Made by a program: the position numbers and the translations under genes. Shown one piece after another: positions 9,659 to 17,434 of a stretch of DNA of 64,000 bases (its first letter is position 1; each line of letters starts with the position of its first letter). This DNA comes from Streptomyces hygroscopicus subsp. hygroscopicus. GTDB lineage: Bacteria; Actinomycetota; Actinomycetes; Streptomycetales; Streptomycetaceae. The stretch lies in the NCBI RefSeq assembly GCF_030269125.1, contig NZ_BSSM01000009.1, positions 186,001 through 250,000 of the forward strand, read 5' to 3'. The notes beneath the pieces were generated by a model. The model had not been told where the DNA came from. It was given only the letters and a program-made list of their open reading frames with translations, and made no database searches.

Positions 9659-11008
9659 TTGAGTACGGGATCCGGAACACTTTCCGCCCCCGCACCGACC
9701 GCCCCTACCACACCCGCCCGCACCTCCTCGATGTTCAGCTCGCTGAAGGTCAGGAACTACCGCCTCTTCTTCCTCGGCCAGGTCGTCTCCAACACGGGCA
9801 CCTGGATGCAGCGCATCGCCCAGGACTGGCTCGTCCTGAGCCTCACCGGATCCTCCGCGGCCGTCGGCATCACGACGGCCCTGCAGTTCCTGCCGATGCT
9901 CCTGTTCGGTCTCTACGGCGGGGTCCTCGTCGACCGGCTGCCCAAGCGCCCGGCGCTGCTGGTCACCCAGTCCGCGATGGCCCTCAGCGGTCTCGCGCTC
10001 GCGGCGCTGACCCTCTCCGGCCACGTCCAGGTCGGCCACGTCTACCTCGCCGCGTTCTTCGTCGGACTCGCCACGGTGGTCGACAACCCCGCCCGGCAGT
10101 CCTTCGTCTCCGAGATGGTCGGACCCGACCAGCTGCACAACGCGGTCAGCCTCAACTCCGCGAACTTCCAGTCCGCGCGCCTCGTCGGCCCCGCCGTCGC
10201 CGGCCTCATGATCACCGGCGTGGGCACCGGCTGGGCGTTCCTCGCCAACGGCCTGTCCTTCGCCGCGCCGATCGCCGGCCTGCTCCTGATGCGCGCCCGC
10301 GAGCTGTACCCGGTCAAGCGCACCCCGCGCGCCAAGGGCCAGCTGCGGGAGGGCCTCCAGTACGTCGCCGGGCGTCCGGAACTGATCTGGCCCGTCGTCC
10401 TCGTCGGCTTCATCGGGACCTTCGGCTTCAACTTCCCGGTGTGGCTGTCCGCCTTCGCCGGCAACGTCTTCCACGTGGGCGCCGGCGGCTACAGCGTCCT
10501 CAACACCCTGATGGCGTCGGGCTCCCTCGGCGGCGCCCTGCTGGCCGCCCGCCGCGGCTCGGCCCGGATGCGGCTGCTGATCGTCGCCGCGCTCACCTTC
10601 GGGGCGCTGGAGGTCGTGGCCTCGCTGGCCCCCTCGTACTGGCTGTTCGCCCTGCTGATGGTGCCGATCGGGATCTGCGGCCTCACGGTCAACGTGACCG
10701 CGAACACCACCGTGCAGATGGCCACCGACCCGGCCATGCGCGGCCGTGTGATGTCCCTGTTCATGATGGTCTTCATGGGGGGCACGCCGCTCGGCGCCCC
10801 GATCATCGGCTGGATCACCGACACCTACGGCGCCCGCGCCGGCTTCGCCCTCGGCGGCGTCGTCTCCGCGCTCGCGGCCGGTGTCATCGGCCTGGTCCTG
10901 GCCCGCATCGGCGGCCTGCGCCTGTCGGTGGGCTGGCACCGGGGCGCGCCGCGCCTGCGGTTCGTGCCGCGGGAGCGGGAGCGGGAGCGGCTCGCGACGG
11001 CGGCGTGA
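9659..11008 (+). CDS. MFS exporter, EntS/DHA3-like
   Basis: 449 residues with about 12 transmembrane segments. SLKVRNYRLFFLGQVVSNTG followed by TWMQRIAQDWLV and the loop LVDRLPKR are typical of the DHA3/EntS exporter group. The start is TTG at 9659, because GAAGGAGG lies 8 bases upstream and the first residues (STGSGTLSAP) form a short cytoplasmic tail. It is probably co-transcribed with the preceding MarR gene, which would control export of the inducing compound. Substrate unknown. Confidence 0.85.
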   Translation: MSTGSGTLSAPAPTAPTTPARTSSMFSSLKVRNYRLFFLGQVVSNTGTWMQRIAQDWLVLSLTGSSAAVGITTALQFLPMLLFGLYGGVLVDRLPKRPALLVTQSAMALSGLALAALTLSGHVQVGHVYLAAFFVGLATVVDNPARQSFVSEMVGPDQLHNAVSLNSANFQSARLVGPAVAGLMITGVGTGWAFLANGLSFAAPIAGLLLMRARELYPVKRTPRAKGQLREGLQYVAGRPELIWPVVLVGFIGTFGFNFPVWLSAFAGNVFHVGAGGYSVLNTLMASGSLGGALLAARRGSARMRLLIVAALTFGALEVVASLAPSYWLFALLMVPIGICGLTVNVTANTTVQMATDPAMRGRVMSLFMMVFMGGTPLGAPIIGWITDTYGARAGFALGGVVSALAAGVIGLVLARIGGLRLSVGWHRGAPRLRFVPRERERERLATAA

Positions 11009-11028
11009 GCGCCCCAGGCTGTCGCCGG

Positions 11029-11058
11029 GGGTGCCGACCACCCGCCGGGCCGGCACCC
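11029..11058 (+). terminator. Stem-loop after the MFS gene
   Basis: GGGTGCCG and CGGCACCC form an 8-bp stem with a 14-base loop, starting 20 bases after the MFS stop codon. There is no T-run, as is usual in this genus. Confidence 0.5.
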
Positions 11059-11263
11059 GTCCCGGCCGTTCGTCCGCACCGTGGGTGTGCGCCTCGGTGC
11101 GGACGAGGCCGTTCCTGCCGTGGCCGACTCCACGGCCTTGGAGGCCGCCGACCGGGGCCCGGTGCCCCACCGCCGGGTACGGCCCCGGGTCACCGGCCAC
11201 CCCACGGAGCCGTCCGGCACGGTGAGGACCAGGGTGCGCCGCCGGGCCGCCCGCGCGGACGGT

Positions 11264-11279
11264 GACCGCCATGGCGGTC
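11264..11279. promoter_or_regulatory. 16-bp perfect palindrome upstream of thpR
   Basis: GACCGCCATGGCGGTC is a perfect dyad 47 bases before the thpR start codon. It could be an operator for a dimeric regulator; GC-rich palindromes also occur by chance. Confidence 0.3.
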
Positions 11280-11326
11280 GTTCCGCCCGGCCGTCCTCAC
11301 GGCGGTGTCTCTGGGATCGTGAGGGC

Positions 11327-11899
11327 ATGAGACTCTTCGCCGCAGTGCTGCCGCCGGAGGACGCCATCGCCGAACTGGCCGTGGAAGTCGAGCGGTTGCG
11401 TCGGCTGCCGGGCGCCGACGGGCTGCGCTGGACGGGCCGCCCCGGCTGGCACTTCACCCTCGCGTTCTACGGCGAGGTCGCCGACGACGTCGTACCCGAC
11501 CTCTCGGCCCGCCTGGCCCGTGCGGCCCGGCGCACCGCCCCCTTCGAGCTGGCCCTGTCCGGCGGCGGCCAGTTCGGCCGCGGCCGCGCGCTGTGGACCG
11601 GCGCGTCCGGCGACGTGGCCGCGCTGCGCCTGCTGGCGGACCGGGCGGAGGCGGCGGGCCGCAAGGCGGGCCTGCGGATGGAGGAGCACCGCCACTACCG
11701 GGCCCACCTCACGCTGGCGCGCGGCCGGGAGCCGGTGGACGTACGACCGTACGTGGAACTGCTCCGCGGGTTCGCGGGCCGGAGCTGGCGGGTGAGCGAG
11801 CTGGCGCTGGTGCGGAGCAACCTGCCGGGGTCGGGGGTCCGGGGGGAGCGGCCGCGGTACGAGGCGGTCGGGCGATGGGTGTGCGCGGCGTCCGGTTAG
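11327..11899 (+). CDS. thpR: RNA 2',3'-cyclic phosphodiesterase (2H family)
   Basis: 190 residues with both 2H catalytic motifs: HFTL near residues 44-47 and HLTL near 127-130. These are the HxTx pairs of the LigT/ThpR family, which hydrolyses 2',3'-cyclic phosphate RNA ends and joins tRNA halves in vitro. The length is normal for the family. ATG at 11327 follows GAGGG; the open frame extends 80 codons further upstream but without similarity. The physiological substrate is not known. Confidence 0.88.
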   Translation: MRLFAAVLPPEDAIAELAVEVERLRRLPGADGLRWTGRPGWHFTLAFYGEVADDVVPDLSARLARAARRTAPFELALSGGGQFGRGRALWTGASGDVAALRLLADRAEAAGRKAGLRMEEHRHYRAHLTLARGREPVDVRPYVELLRGFAGRSWRVSELALVRSNLPGSGVRGERPRYEAVGRWVCAASG

Positions 11900-11908
11900 G
11901 CTCGATGT

Positions 11909-11995
11909 GTGGACCCGAAAACCCGGAACCGGATCATGGCCGGTGCGCTCGTTCTCATGTTGGTGGTCGTTGCCGTGGCGGCGGCTGTCAGGTAG
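11909..11995 (+). CDS. 28-residue single-helix membrane peptide
   Basis: A GTG-started ORF encodes VDPKTRNRIMAG followed by a hydrophobic stretch rich in Val, Leu and Ala and a final Arg. The layout (basic, soluble N-terminus then one membrane helix) is that of a small membrane protein. It starts 9 bases after thpR and ends just before a strong terminator, so it is likely translated from the thpR transcript. I recall similar very short ORFs in other Streptomyces, but this was not checked. Function unknown. Confidence 0.55.
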   Translation: MDPKTRNRIMAGALVLMLVVVAVAAAVR

Positions 11996-12007
11996 CGGCC
12001 GGTTCGT

Positions 12008-12048
12008 GTGCCCGGGGCGCGGGGCGTGAGGTCCCGCGCCCCGGGCAC
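12008..12048. terminator. Strong bidirectional terminator
   Basis: A 17-bp stem (GTGCCCGGGGCGCGGGG with its complement, one G-T wobble) and a 7-base loop lie between the convergent thpR and aldo/keto reductase genes. Confidence 0.8.
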
Positions 12049-12058
12049 CGCACCTCTC

Positions 12059-13051
12059 TCACCAGGCGAAGGCCTCCGGGGACGGACCCGGGCCCGGGAA
12101 GATCTCTTCCAGACCGGCCAGCAGCTCGTCGCCCAGTTCCAGCTCCACGGCGCGCAGCGCCGACCGGAGCTGCTCGGCCGTGCGCGGGCCGACGATCGGG
12201 CCGGTGACGCCGGGGCGGGTGAGGAGCCAGGCCAGGGCCGTCTCGCCGGGTTCCAGGCCGTGCTTGTCGAGCAGGTCCTCGTAGGACTGGATCCGCGCGC
12301 GGGCGGCCGGGTCGGCGAGGGTGTCCGCGGCGCGCCCGGAGGCGCGGCGCCCGCCCTGCACCTCCTTCTTGATCACACCGCCGAGCAGCCCGCCGTGCAG
12401 CGGGGACCAGGGGATGACGCCGAGGCCGTACTCCCGCGCGGCCGGGATGACCTCCATCTCGGCGCGGCGCTCGGCGAGGTTGTACAGGCACTGCTCGCTG
12501 ACGAGGCCGAGGGAGCCGCCGCGGCGGGCGGCGGTCTCGTTGGCCTGGGCGATCTTGTAGCCGGGGAAGTTGGAGGAGCCGGCGTAGAGGATCTTGCCCT
12601 GCTGGACGAGGGCGTCGACGGCCTGCCAGATCTCGTCGAAGGGGGTGTTCCGGTCGATGTGATGGAACTGGTAGAGATCGATGTGGTCCGTGCGCAGCCG
12701 CCTGAGGCTGGCGTCCACCGCGCGCCGTATGTTCAGGGCGGAGAGCTTGTCGTGGTTCGGCCAGGCCTCGCCGTCGGCGGCCATGTTGGCGTAGACCTTG
12801 GTGGCGATGACGACCTTGTCGCGACGGTCACCCCCCTTGGCGAACCAGTTGCCGATGATCGACTCGGTCCGCCCCTTGTTCTCCCCCCACCCGTACACAT
12901 TCGCGGTGTCGAAGAAGTTGATGCCCGCGTCCAGCGCGGCGTCCATGATCGCGTGGCTGTCGGCTTCGTCCGTCTGCGGCCCGAAGTTCATCGTCCCGAG
13001 GACCAGCCGGCTGACCTTGAGTCCCGTACGTCCAAGCTGCGTGTACTTCAT
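12059..13051 (-). CDS. Aldo/keto reductase
   Basis: 330 residues, NADPH-dependent (beta/alpha)8 oxidoreductase. The catalytic tetrad can be read: Asp in FFDTANVYG, the Tyr in the same motif, Lys in VIATKVY and His in YQFHHID. The C-terminal part has the cofactor loop TGPIVGPRTAEQL. It resembles the Gsp69/YghZ side of the family, which reduces small aldehydes and ketones. The start ATG gives MKYTQLGRTGLKV, the standard beginning of the family; upstream codons in the open frame are non-homologous. Substrate unknown. Confidence 0.9.
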   Translation of the reverse strand: MKYTQLGRTGLKVSRLVLGTMNFGPQTDEADSHAIMDAALDAGINFFDTANVYGWGENKGRTESIIGNWFAKGGDRRDKVVIATKVYANMAADGEAWPNHDKLSALNIRRAVDASLRRLRTDHIDLYQFHHIDRNTPFDEIWQAVDALVQQGKILYAGSSNFPGYKIAQANETAARRGGSLGLVSEQCLYNLAERRAEMEVIPAAREYGLGVIPWSPLHGGLLGGVIKKEVQGGRRASGRAADTLADPAARARIQSYEDLLDKHGLEPGETALAWLLTRPGVTGPIVGPRTAEQLRSALRAVELELGDELLAGLEEIFPGPGPSPEAFAW

Positions 13052-13177
13052 GGCTCCCAGCCAACGGCTTGGAGTGAACTCAAGGCAAGGACCGGTCAGT
13101 CGCGAGGGAACTCGCCCGTACCGGGCGTGAGGCCGGGGGACTTGGCCGCACGGTGACGGCAACACGCCGGAATCCGG

Positions 13178-13861
13178 TCAGGCAGTTCCAGCCGCGTACG
13201 CCTGCCCGATTCCCCACGCCTCCCGCATCGCCCCCGCGAACGCCTCCGCGATCTTGTGTTCGCCGCTCGTGTTGGGGTGGGTGCCGTCGTACGTGTCGAC
13301 GTGGATGTCGTACGACGCGGGCGGCGAGGTCAGCAGGAGGGGGGAGCACGGCTCGTCCAGGTCGGCGACGGCCTTGGCGAGCAGGTCGTTGAAGAGGCCG
13401 ACCTGTTCGGCGAAGGGCGCGTCGGACTCGGCGCGGACGTTCGGGATCACCGGTAGCAGGACCATGCGGACGCGCGGGTCGGCGGCGCGGGCGGCGGCGA
13501 TGAAGGCGCGGACGTTCCCGGCGGTCTGCTCGGCGTTGGTGTAGAAGCCGAGGTCGATGAGGCCGAGGGAGACGAGCAGGACGTCCGGCCGGCAGGCGCT
13601 GATCGCGTCGCCGATCAGCGGGGCCATGTGCAGCCAGCCCTCGCCCCAGCCCGCGAGGTGGGCGCGGGGGAAGTCGGGGTCGGCGTACGCGAGGGACGTC
13701 GGGGCGTCGGTCTGCTTGTCGTACAGCGTCTCGCGCGGGCCGACGAGCGTGACGGCGGGGTCGTACGTACCGCGAAGGAGCCGCCACAGTCGGTAACGCC
13801 ATGTGTGTTCGCCCGCGCTCCCGATCGTCATGGAGTCGCCCACGGGCATGAACCTGAGCAT
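13178..13861 (-). CDS. SGNH/GDSL-family hydrolase
   Basis: 227 residues. Block I is FMPVGDSMTIG with the nucleophile Ser, and block V is DGTHPNTSGE with the Asp-His pair. LLVSLGLIDLGF sits where the Asn block III usually is, but Asp replaces Asn here. No signal peptide is visible from the ATG at 13861 (MLRFMPVGDSM), so it is probably cytoplasmic unless the longer upstream frame is used. Members are esterases or lipases on small acyl or carbohydrate esters. It is divergent from the secreted protein gene that follows. Confidence 0.82.
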   Translation of the reverse strand: MLRFMPVGDSMTIGSAGEHTWRYRLWRLLRGTYDPAVTLVGPRETLYDKQTDAPTSLAYADPDFPRAHLAGWGEGWLHMAPLIGDAISACRPDVLLVSLGLIDLGFYTNAEQTAGNVRAFIAAARAADPRVRMVLLPVIPNVRAESDAPFAEQVGLFNDLLAKAVADLDEPCSPLLLTSPPASYDIHVDTYDGTHPNTSGEHKIAEAFAGAMREAWGIGQAYAAGTA

Positions 13862-13973
13862 CCGATCATCATGGATGATCGGTGCCGCGGGTGGGATGTG
13901 AGGCCCGCCACGCGGAGGCGCGGGCGCGGTGACCCGAAGGGCGAACACCCGGCGCGAATGGCAGGCTTGGGGG

Positions 13974-14942
13974 ATGCGCCGACCGTTCGCCGTCCTTGCC
14001 GCCGTCCTGCTCGCGGGCGCCTGCGCGCTGCCCGCGTCCGCCGCGGAGGGCGCCGGGGACACGGGATTCACGATCAGGGACCCGAGGATCACGGAGTCCA
14101 GCGGCCTGGCCGCGTCCCACCTGCACCCGGGCATCTACTGGACGCACAACGACAGCGGCGACGGCCCGTACATCTACGCCGTGGACGGCGCGACCGGCAG
14201 GACGGTGGCCCGGGTGACGCTGCGGGGCGTGGGCACCCCGCGCGACGTCGAGGCGATCTCGATCGGGCCGCACGACGAGATCTACGTCGGCGACATCGGC
14301 GACAACTACGACGGCCGCTGGCCCTACGTGTGGATCTACCGCCTCCCCGAGCCGAAGGTCCTCCGGGACCAGACGGTCACGGCCACCCAGTACGTCGTGA
14401 AGTACTCCGACGGCCCCCGCAACGCCGAGTCGATGGTCGTCCACCCCCGGACCGGCCGGGTCTACATCATCGACAAGAAGGAGGACGGCGGCCACCTCTA
14501 CGAGGGCCCCGCCGACCTCTCCACCACCGGCGCCAACATCTTCAGGCCGGTCGCCCCCGTCGACCTCTGGGCCACCGACGCCACCTTCTCCCCGGACGGC
14601 GACCACCTCGCCGTCCGGGGCTACCTCGGCGGCATCTACTACTCCTGGAACAACGCCCGCCTTCGGCGCCTCTCCACGCTCGACGTCCCCCTCCAGGGCC
14701 AGGGCGAGGGCATCACCTACTCGGCCGACGGCACCAAGCTGTTGTACAGCAGCGAGGGCGCCGACAGCGCGGTGGTCGCGAAGGACGCCCCGGACGGCCC
14801 GAAGTCCTCCCCGTCCCCCGGAGCCGGCTCCTCGGCCAACCCGGTGACCGGCGGCTCGAACGTCACACTGGGCGCGGTGGCGCTCGTCGCCGTGGTGGCG
14901 GCCCTGCTCGGCGTGGGACGGCTGCGACGGCGCAACGGGTGA
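13974..14942 (+). CDS. Secreted, C-terminally anchored propeller-like protein
   Basis: 322 residues. Signal peptide (MRRPFAVLAAVLLAGACALP, cleavage near ASA-AEG), then about 240 residues with repeated beta-strand blocks (ESSGLAAS, WTHNDSGDG, VGDIGDNYD, ATFSPDGDHLAVRGY) typical of a beta-propeller, then a Ser/Pro/Gly linker and a terminal hydrophobic helix followed by RLRRRNG. The end is that of a wall-spanning membrane-anchored protein. No enzyme motif is recognised. It is divergent from the SGNH hydrolase, 112 bases apart. Confidence 0.82.
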   Translation: MRRPFAVLAAVLLAGACALPASAAEGAGDTGFTIRDPRITESSGLAASHLHPGIYWTHNDSGDGPYIYAVDGATGRTVARVTLRGVGTPRDVEAISIGPHDEIYVGDIGDNYDGRWPYVWIYRLPEPKVLRDQTVTATQYVVKYSDGPRNAESMVVHPRTGRVYIIDKKEDGGHLYEGPADLSTTGANIFRPVAPVDLWATDATFSPDGDHLAVRGYLGGIYYSWNNARLRRLSTLDVPLQGQGEGITYSADGTKLLYSSEGADSAVVAKDAPDGPKSSPSPGAGSSANPVTGGSNVTLGAVALVAVVAALLGVGRLRRRNG

Positions 14943-15075
14943 GCCGACCGGACGAGGGCGAGGCGCGCCGGGGCCCCAGCCCTGCGGGCATATTCCCACG
15001 GAATATTCACCCGTCCGGTGGACTTCGCCGCCGTAGGGCAGCGCGGGTCGCGCTCGCGTAACTACGTTCCTTCGT

Positions 15076-15990
15076 ATGGTCAGTTCGCCGCACGACACCC
15101 TGCACCAGATCTTCCGCAAGGAGCCGGACCTTTTCGCCCGGCTCCTGCCGCGGGCGGGCATCGCGTTTCCCGACTACGCCTCGATCGAGCCCCTGAACAC
15201 CGACCTCACCGAGATCAGACCGCTGGAACGGCGGGTCGACAGCCTCTTCCGAGTGCGCACGGTCGGTGACGAGGGTGGCTTTCTACTCGCGGTCGAGTCA
15301 CAGGGCAGGCCGGACCCGGACAAGCACAACAGCTGGACGTACTACTTGGCGTACATGTACGCCAAGTACCGGCTCCCGCCCGTCCTTTTGGTGGTGTGCC
15401 AGGACAAGGCGACGGCGTCATGGGCGGCGGAACCCATCAGCGTCGGAAGCGGATTCCACACCAGCATGCAGGTCTTCCCCCTGGTGCTGGGGCCGAAGAC
15501 CCTGCCTGCGATCACGGATGCGGAGGAAGCGGCGAAGGACGTTCCCGCCACCGCGTTCTCCGTGCTCGCCCACGCCAAGGATCCGGGTCTTCTTGCGATA
15601 CTGGACGAGGTCGGGCCGGTGGTGGGCCCCCACCAGGACTGGGCGGAAATCATCGAGGTGGGACTGGGCGAGGGCCCGGCCCGTGACTACTGGAGGAAGT
15701 TGATGGCCACGTACACCCCGATCTTCCCCGGCAACAACACCGTGATGGAGGAGGCGTGGCGCAAGGTTCATGCCGACGGTGAGGCCAAGGGGGAGGCCAA
15801 GGGGGAGGCCAAGGCCGTTCTCCGGGTCCTCGGCGCACGGGGTATCGAGGTTTCCGAGTCCGTCCGGGAGCGTGTCATGGCCTGTGCCCGGTTGGAGATG
15901 CTGGAGACCTGGCTCGACCGGTCCCTGACCGTGGCAAGCGCCGAGGAGCTGTTCGCCGGGGACGGAGAGCGGGGCAGCGGGTCCGTCTGA
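15076..15990 (+). CDS. Rpn/PD-(D/E)XK-like protein
   Basis: 304 residues. The N-terminal half contains RRVDSLFRVR followed by GGFLLAVESQGRPD: an Asp, then a Glu-x-Gln core, the pattern of PD-(D/E)XK nucleases of the Rpn/YhgA group (recombination-promoting nucleases once called putative transposases). Toward the C-terminus is a short tandem repeat, GEAK three times (about residues 236-247), followed by a helical tail (RGIEVSESVRERV). Such Glu/Ala/Lys repeats before a helical tail also occur in Rpn proteins. There is no transposon end nearby. The family call is from motifs only. Confidence 0.65.
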   Translation: MVSSPHDTLHQIFRKEPDLFARLLPRAGIAFPDYASIEPLNTDLTEIRPLERRVDSLFRVRTVGDEGGFLLAVESQGRPDPDKHNSWTYYLAYMYAKYRLPPVLLVVCQDKATASWAAEPISVGSGFHTSMQVFPLVLGPKTLPAITDAEEAAKDVPATAFSVLAHAKDPGLLAILDEVGPVVGPHQDWAEIIEVGLGEGPARDYWRKLMATYTPIFPGNNTVMEEAWRKVHADGEAKGEAKGEAKAVLRVLGARGIEVSESVRERVMACARLEMLETWLDRSLTVASAEELFAGDGERGSGSV

Positions 15991-16035
15991 CGACGGGGGG
16001 CGCCCGGCGGATCCGCCGGGCGCCCCTCACCGTCG
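15991..16035. terminator. Strong bidirectional terminator
   Basis: A 30-base perfect palindrome (15997-16026, arms GGGGCGCCCGGCGGA) with extra CGACGG/CCGTCG pairing outside it, placed between the stop codons of two convergent genes. Confidence 0.85.
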
Positions 16036-16046
16036 TACCCGAGGCG

Positions 16047-17165
16047 TCAGAGCTTCTCGATGACGTAGTCGATGCACTTCGTCAGGGCCTCGACATCCGC
16101 CGGGTCGATCGCCGGGAACATGGCGACGCGCAGCTGGTTGCGGCCGAGCTTGCGGTAGGGCTCCGTGTCGACGATGCCGTTGGCGCGCAGGACCTTGGCG
16201 ACGGCGGCGGCGTCGATGTCGTCGGAGAAGTCGATGGTGCCGATGACCGCGGAGCGCTTCGCCGGGTCGGTGACGAAGGGGCTGGCGAACTTGACGTCCT
16301 CGGCCCAGTTGTACAGCGTGCGCGCGGACGTGGCGGTGCGGCGGACCGCGAAGTCCAGGCCGCCCTGGCCGTTGAGCCACTCGAGCTGCTGGTTGAGCAG
16401 GAAGAGCGTGGCGAGGGCCGGGGTGTTGTACGTCTGGTTCTTGCGGGAGTTGTCGATCGCCGTGGGCAGCGAGAAGAACTCCGGGACGTGGCGGCCCGAC
16501 GCGTGGATCCGCTCCGCGCGCTCGATCGCGGCCGGGGAGAAGACGCCGATCCACAGCCCGCCGTCGGAGGCGAAGGACTTCTGCGGGGCGAAGTAGTACA
16601 CGTCGGTCTCGGCGATGTCGACCGGCAGGCCGCCAGCGCCGGAGGTCGCGTCCACCAGGACGAGGGAACCCTCGTCGGCGCCGGCCACCCGCTGGATGGG
16701 CATGGCGACACCGGTGGACGTCTCGTTGTGGGTGAAGGCGTACACGTCGACGCCCGCCTCGGCCCGCGCCTCCGGGTGGGTGCCCGGGTCGGTGGAGATC
16801 ACCGTCGGCTCGGCCAGCCAGGGCGCGAGCTTCGCGGCCTTGGCGAACTTGGAGGAGAACTCGCCGAAGCTGAGGTGCTGGGACTTGCTCTCGATCAGTC
16901 CGTGGGTGGCGATGTCCCAGAAGGCGGTGGAGCCGCCGTTGCCGAGGACGACCTCGTAGCCCTCGGGGAGGGAGAACAGCTCGGAGATCCCCTCGCGGAC
17001 CTTACCGACCAGGTTCTTGACGGGCGCCTGGCGGTGGGAGGTGCCGAGCAGGGAGCTTCCGGTGGCGGCGAGGGCGTCGAGCGCCTCGGTCCGCACCTTG
17101 GAGGGGCCCGCGCCGAAACGTCCGTCGGCGGGCTTGATGTCAGCGGGAATCTGGATGTCGGCCAC
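16047..17165 (-). CDS. serC: Phosphoserine transaminase
   Basis: 372 residues. It converts 3-phosphohydroxypyruvate and glutamate to phosphoserine in serine biosynthesis (PLP-dependent, cytoplasmic). The Schiff-base lysine is Lys196 in YFAPQKSFASDGG; LGNGGSTAFWD near residue 75 and TYNTPALATLF further on are conserved family segments. The sequence belongs to the actinobacterial SerC type. ATG at 17165 starts MADIQIPADIKPADGRFG, the usual beginning. Its terminator is shared with the preceding convergent gene; upstream it is divergent from the FAD dehydrogenase. Confidence 0.95.
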   Translation of the reverse strand: MADIQIPADIKPADGRFGAGPSKVRTEALDALAATGSSLLGTSHRQAPVKNLVGKVREGISELFSLPEGYEVVLGNGGSTAFWDIATHGLIESKSQHLSFGEFSSKFAKAAKLAPWLAEPTVISTDPGTHPEARAEAGVDVYAFTHNETSTGVAMPIQRVAGADEGSLVLVDATSGAGGLPVDIAETDVYYFAPQKSFASDGGLWIGVFSPAAIERAERIHASGRHVPEFFSLPTAIDNSRKNQTYNTPALATLFLLNQQLEWLNGQGGLDFAVRRTATSARTLYNWAEDVKFASPFVTDPAKRSAVIGTIDFSDDIDAAAVAKVLRANGIVDTEPYRKLGRNQLRVAMFPAIDPADVEALTKCIDYVIEKL

Positions 17166-17298
17166 GACTCGGAGGGTATCCGGTGGGCGAAACGGGACGG
17201 AACCGTGTCCGTCGGATGAGACAAGAACGCCAGCACACGGACTTGTCGTGTCGTACGACGATGACGCGTGAGCTTGTATGACGATCGGGGCGAGGCTG

Positions 17299-17307
17299 TG
17301 GATAACT
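17299..17307 (-). other. DnaA-box-like nonamer
   Basis: TGTGGATAA on the plus strand is TTATCCACA on the minus strand, the classic DnaA box, in the intergenic region between serC and the FAD dehydrogenase. A single box like this may be incidental or a weak DnaA site. Confidence 0.35.
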
Positions 17308-17352
17308 CGCGATGACGGTCGGTGATCGGATGCATCCTGGGCGCATGACGGA

Positions 17353-17380
17353 TCGGATGGGCCGGATGGGCCGGATGGGC
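17353..17380. repeat. 9-bp tandem repeat
   Basis: CGGATGGGC is repeated three times in a row, immediately ahead of the dehydrogenase start, within GC-rich filler that reads as low-complexity in every frame. Confidence 0.7.
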
Positions 17381-17434
17381 CCGGCAGGGTGGTCGGGCCG
17401 GGCGGGGCGGACGGGTCGGGCGAGGGCGGGAGAG

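Larger units (their letters stand above)
11009..11326. other. Intergenic, no gene supported
   Basis: About 320 bases between the MFS gene and thpR. Long frames exist on both strands but show no recognisable protein. It holds a terminator-like stem after the MFS gene and a 16-bp palindrome at 11264-11279. Confidence 0.6.

Noticed and set aside
15076..15990. Transposase gene of an insertion sequence
   Set aside because: No terminal inverted repeats, target duplication or DDE motif; the ExQ core points to the Rpn/PD-(D/E)XK type instead.
17312..17434. Longer N-terminus of the FAD dehydrogenase
   Set aside because: The extra residues are a low-complexity read-through of a 9-bp repeat; GGGAG before the ATG at 17435 fits better.
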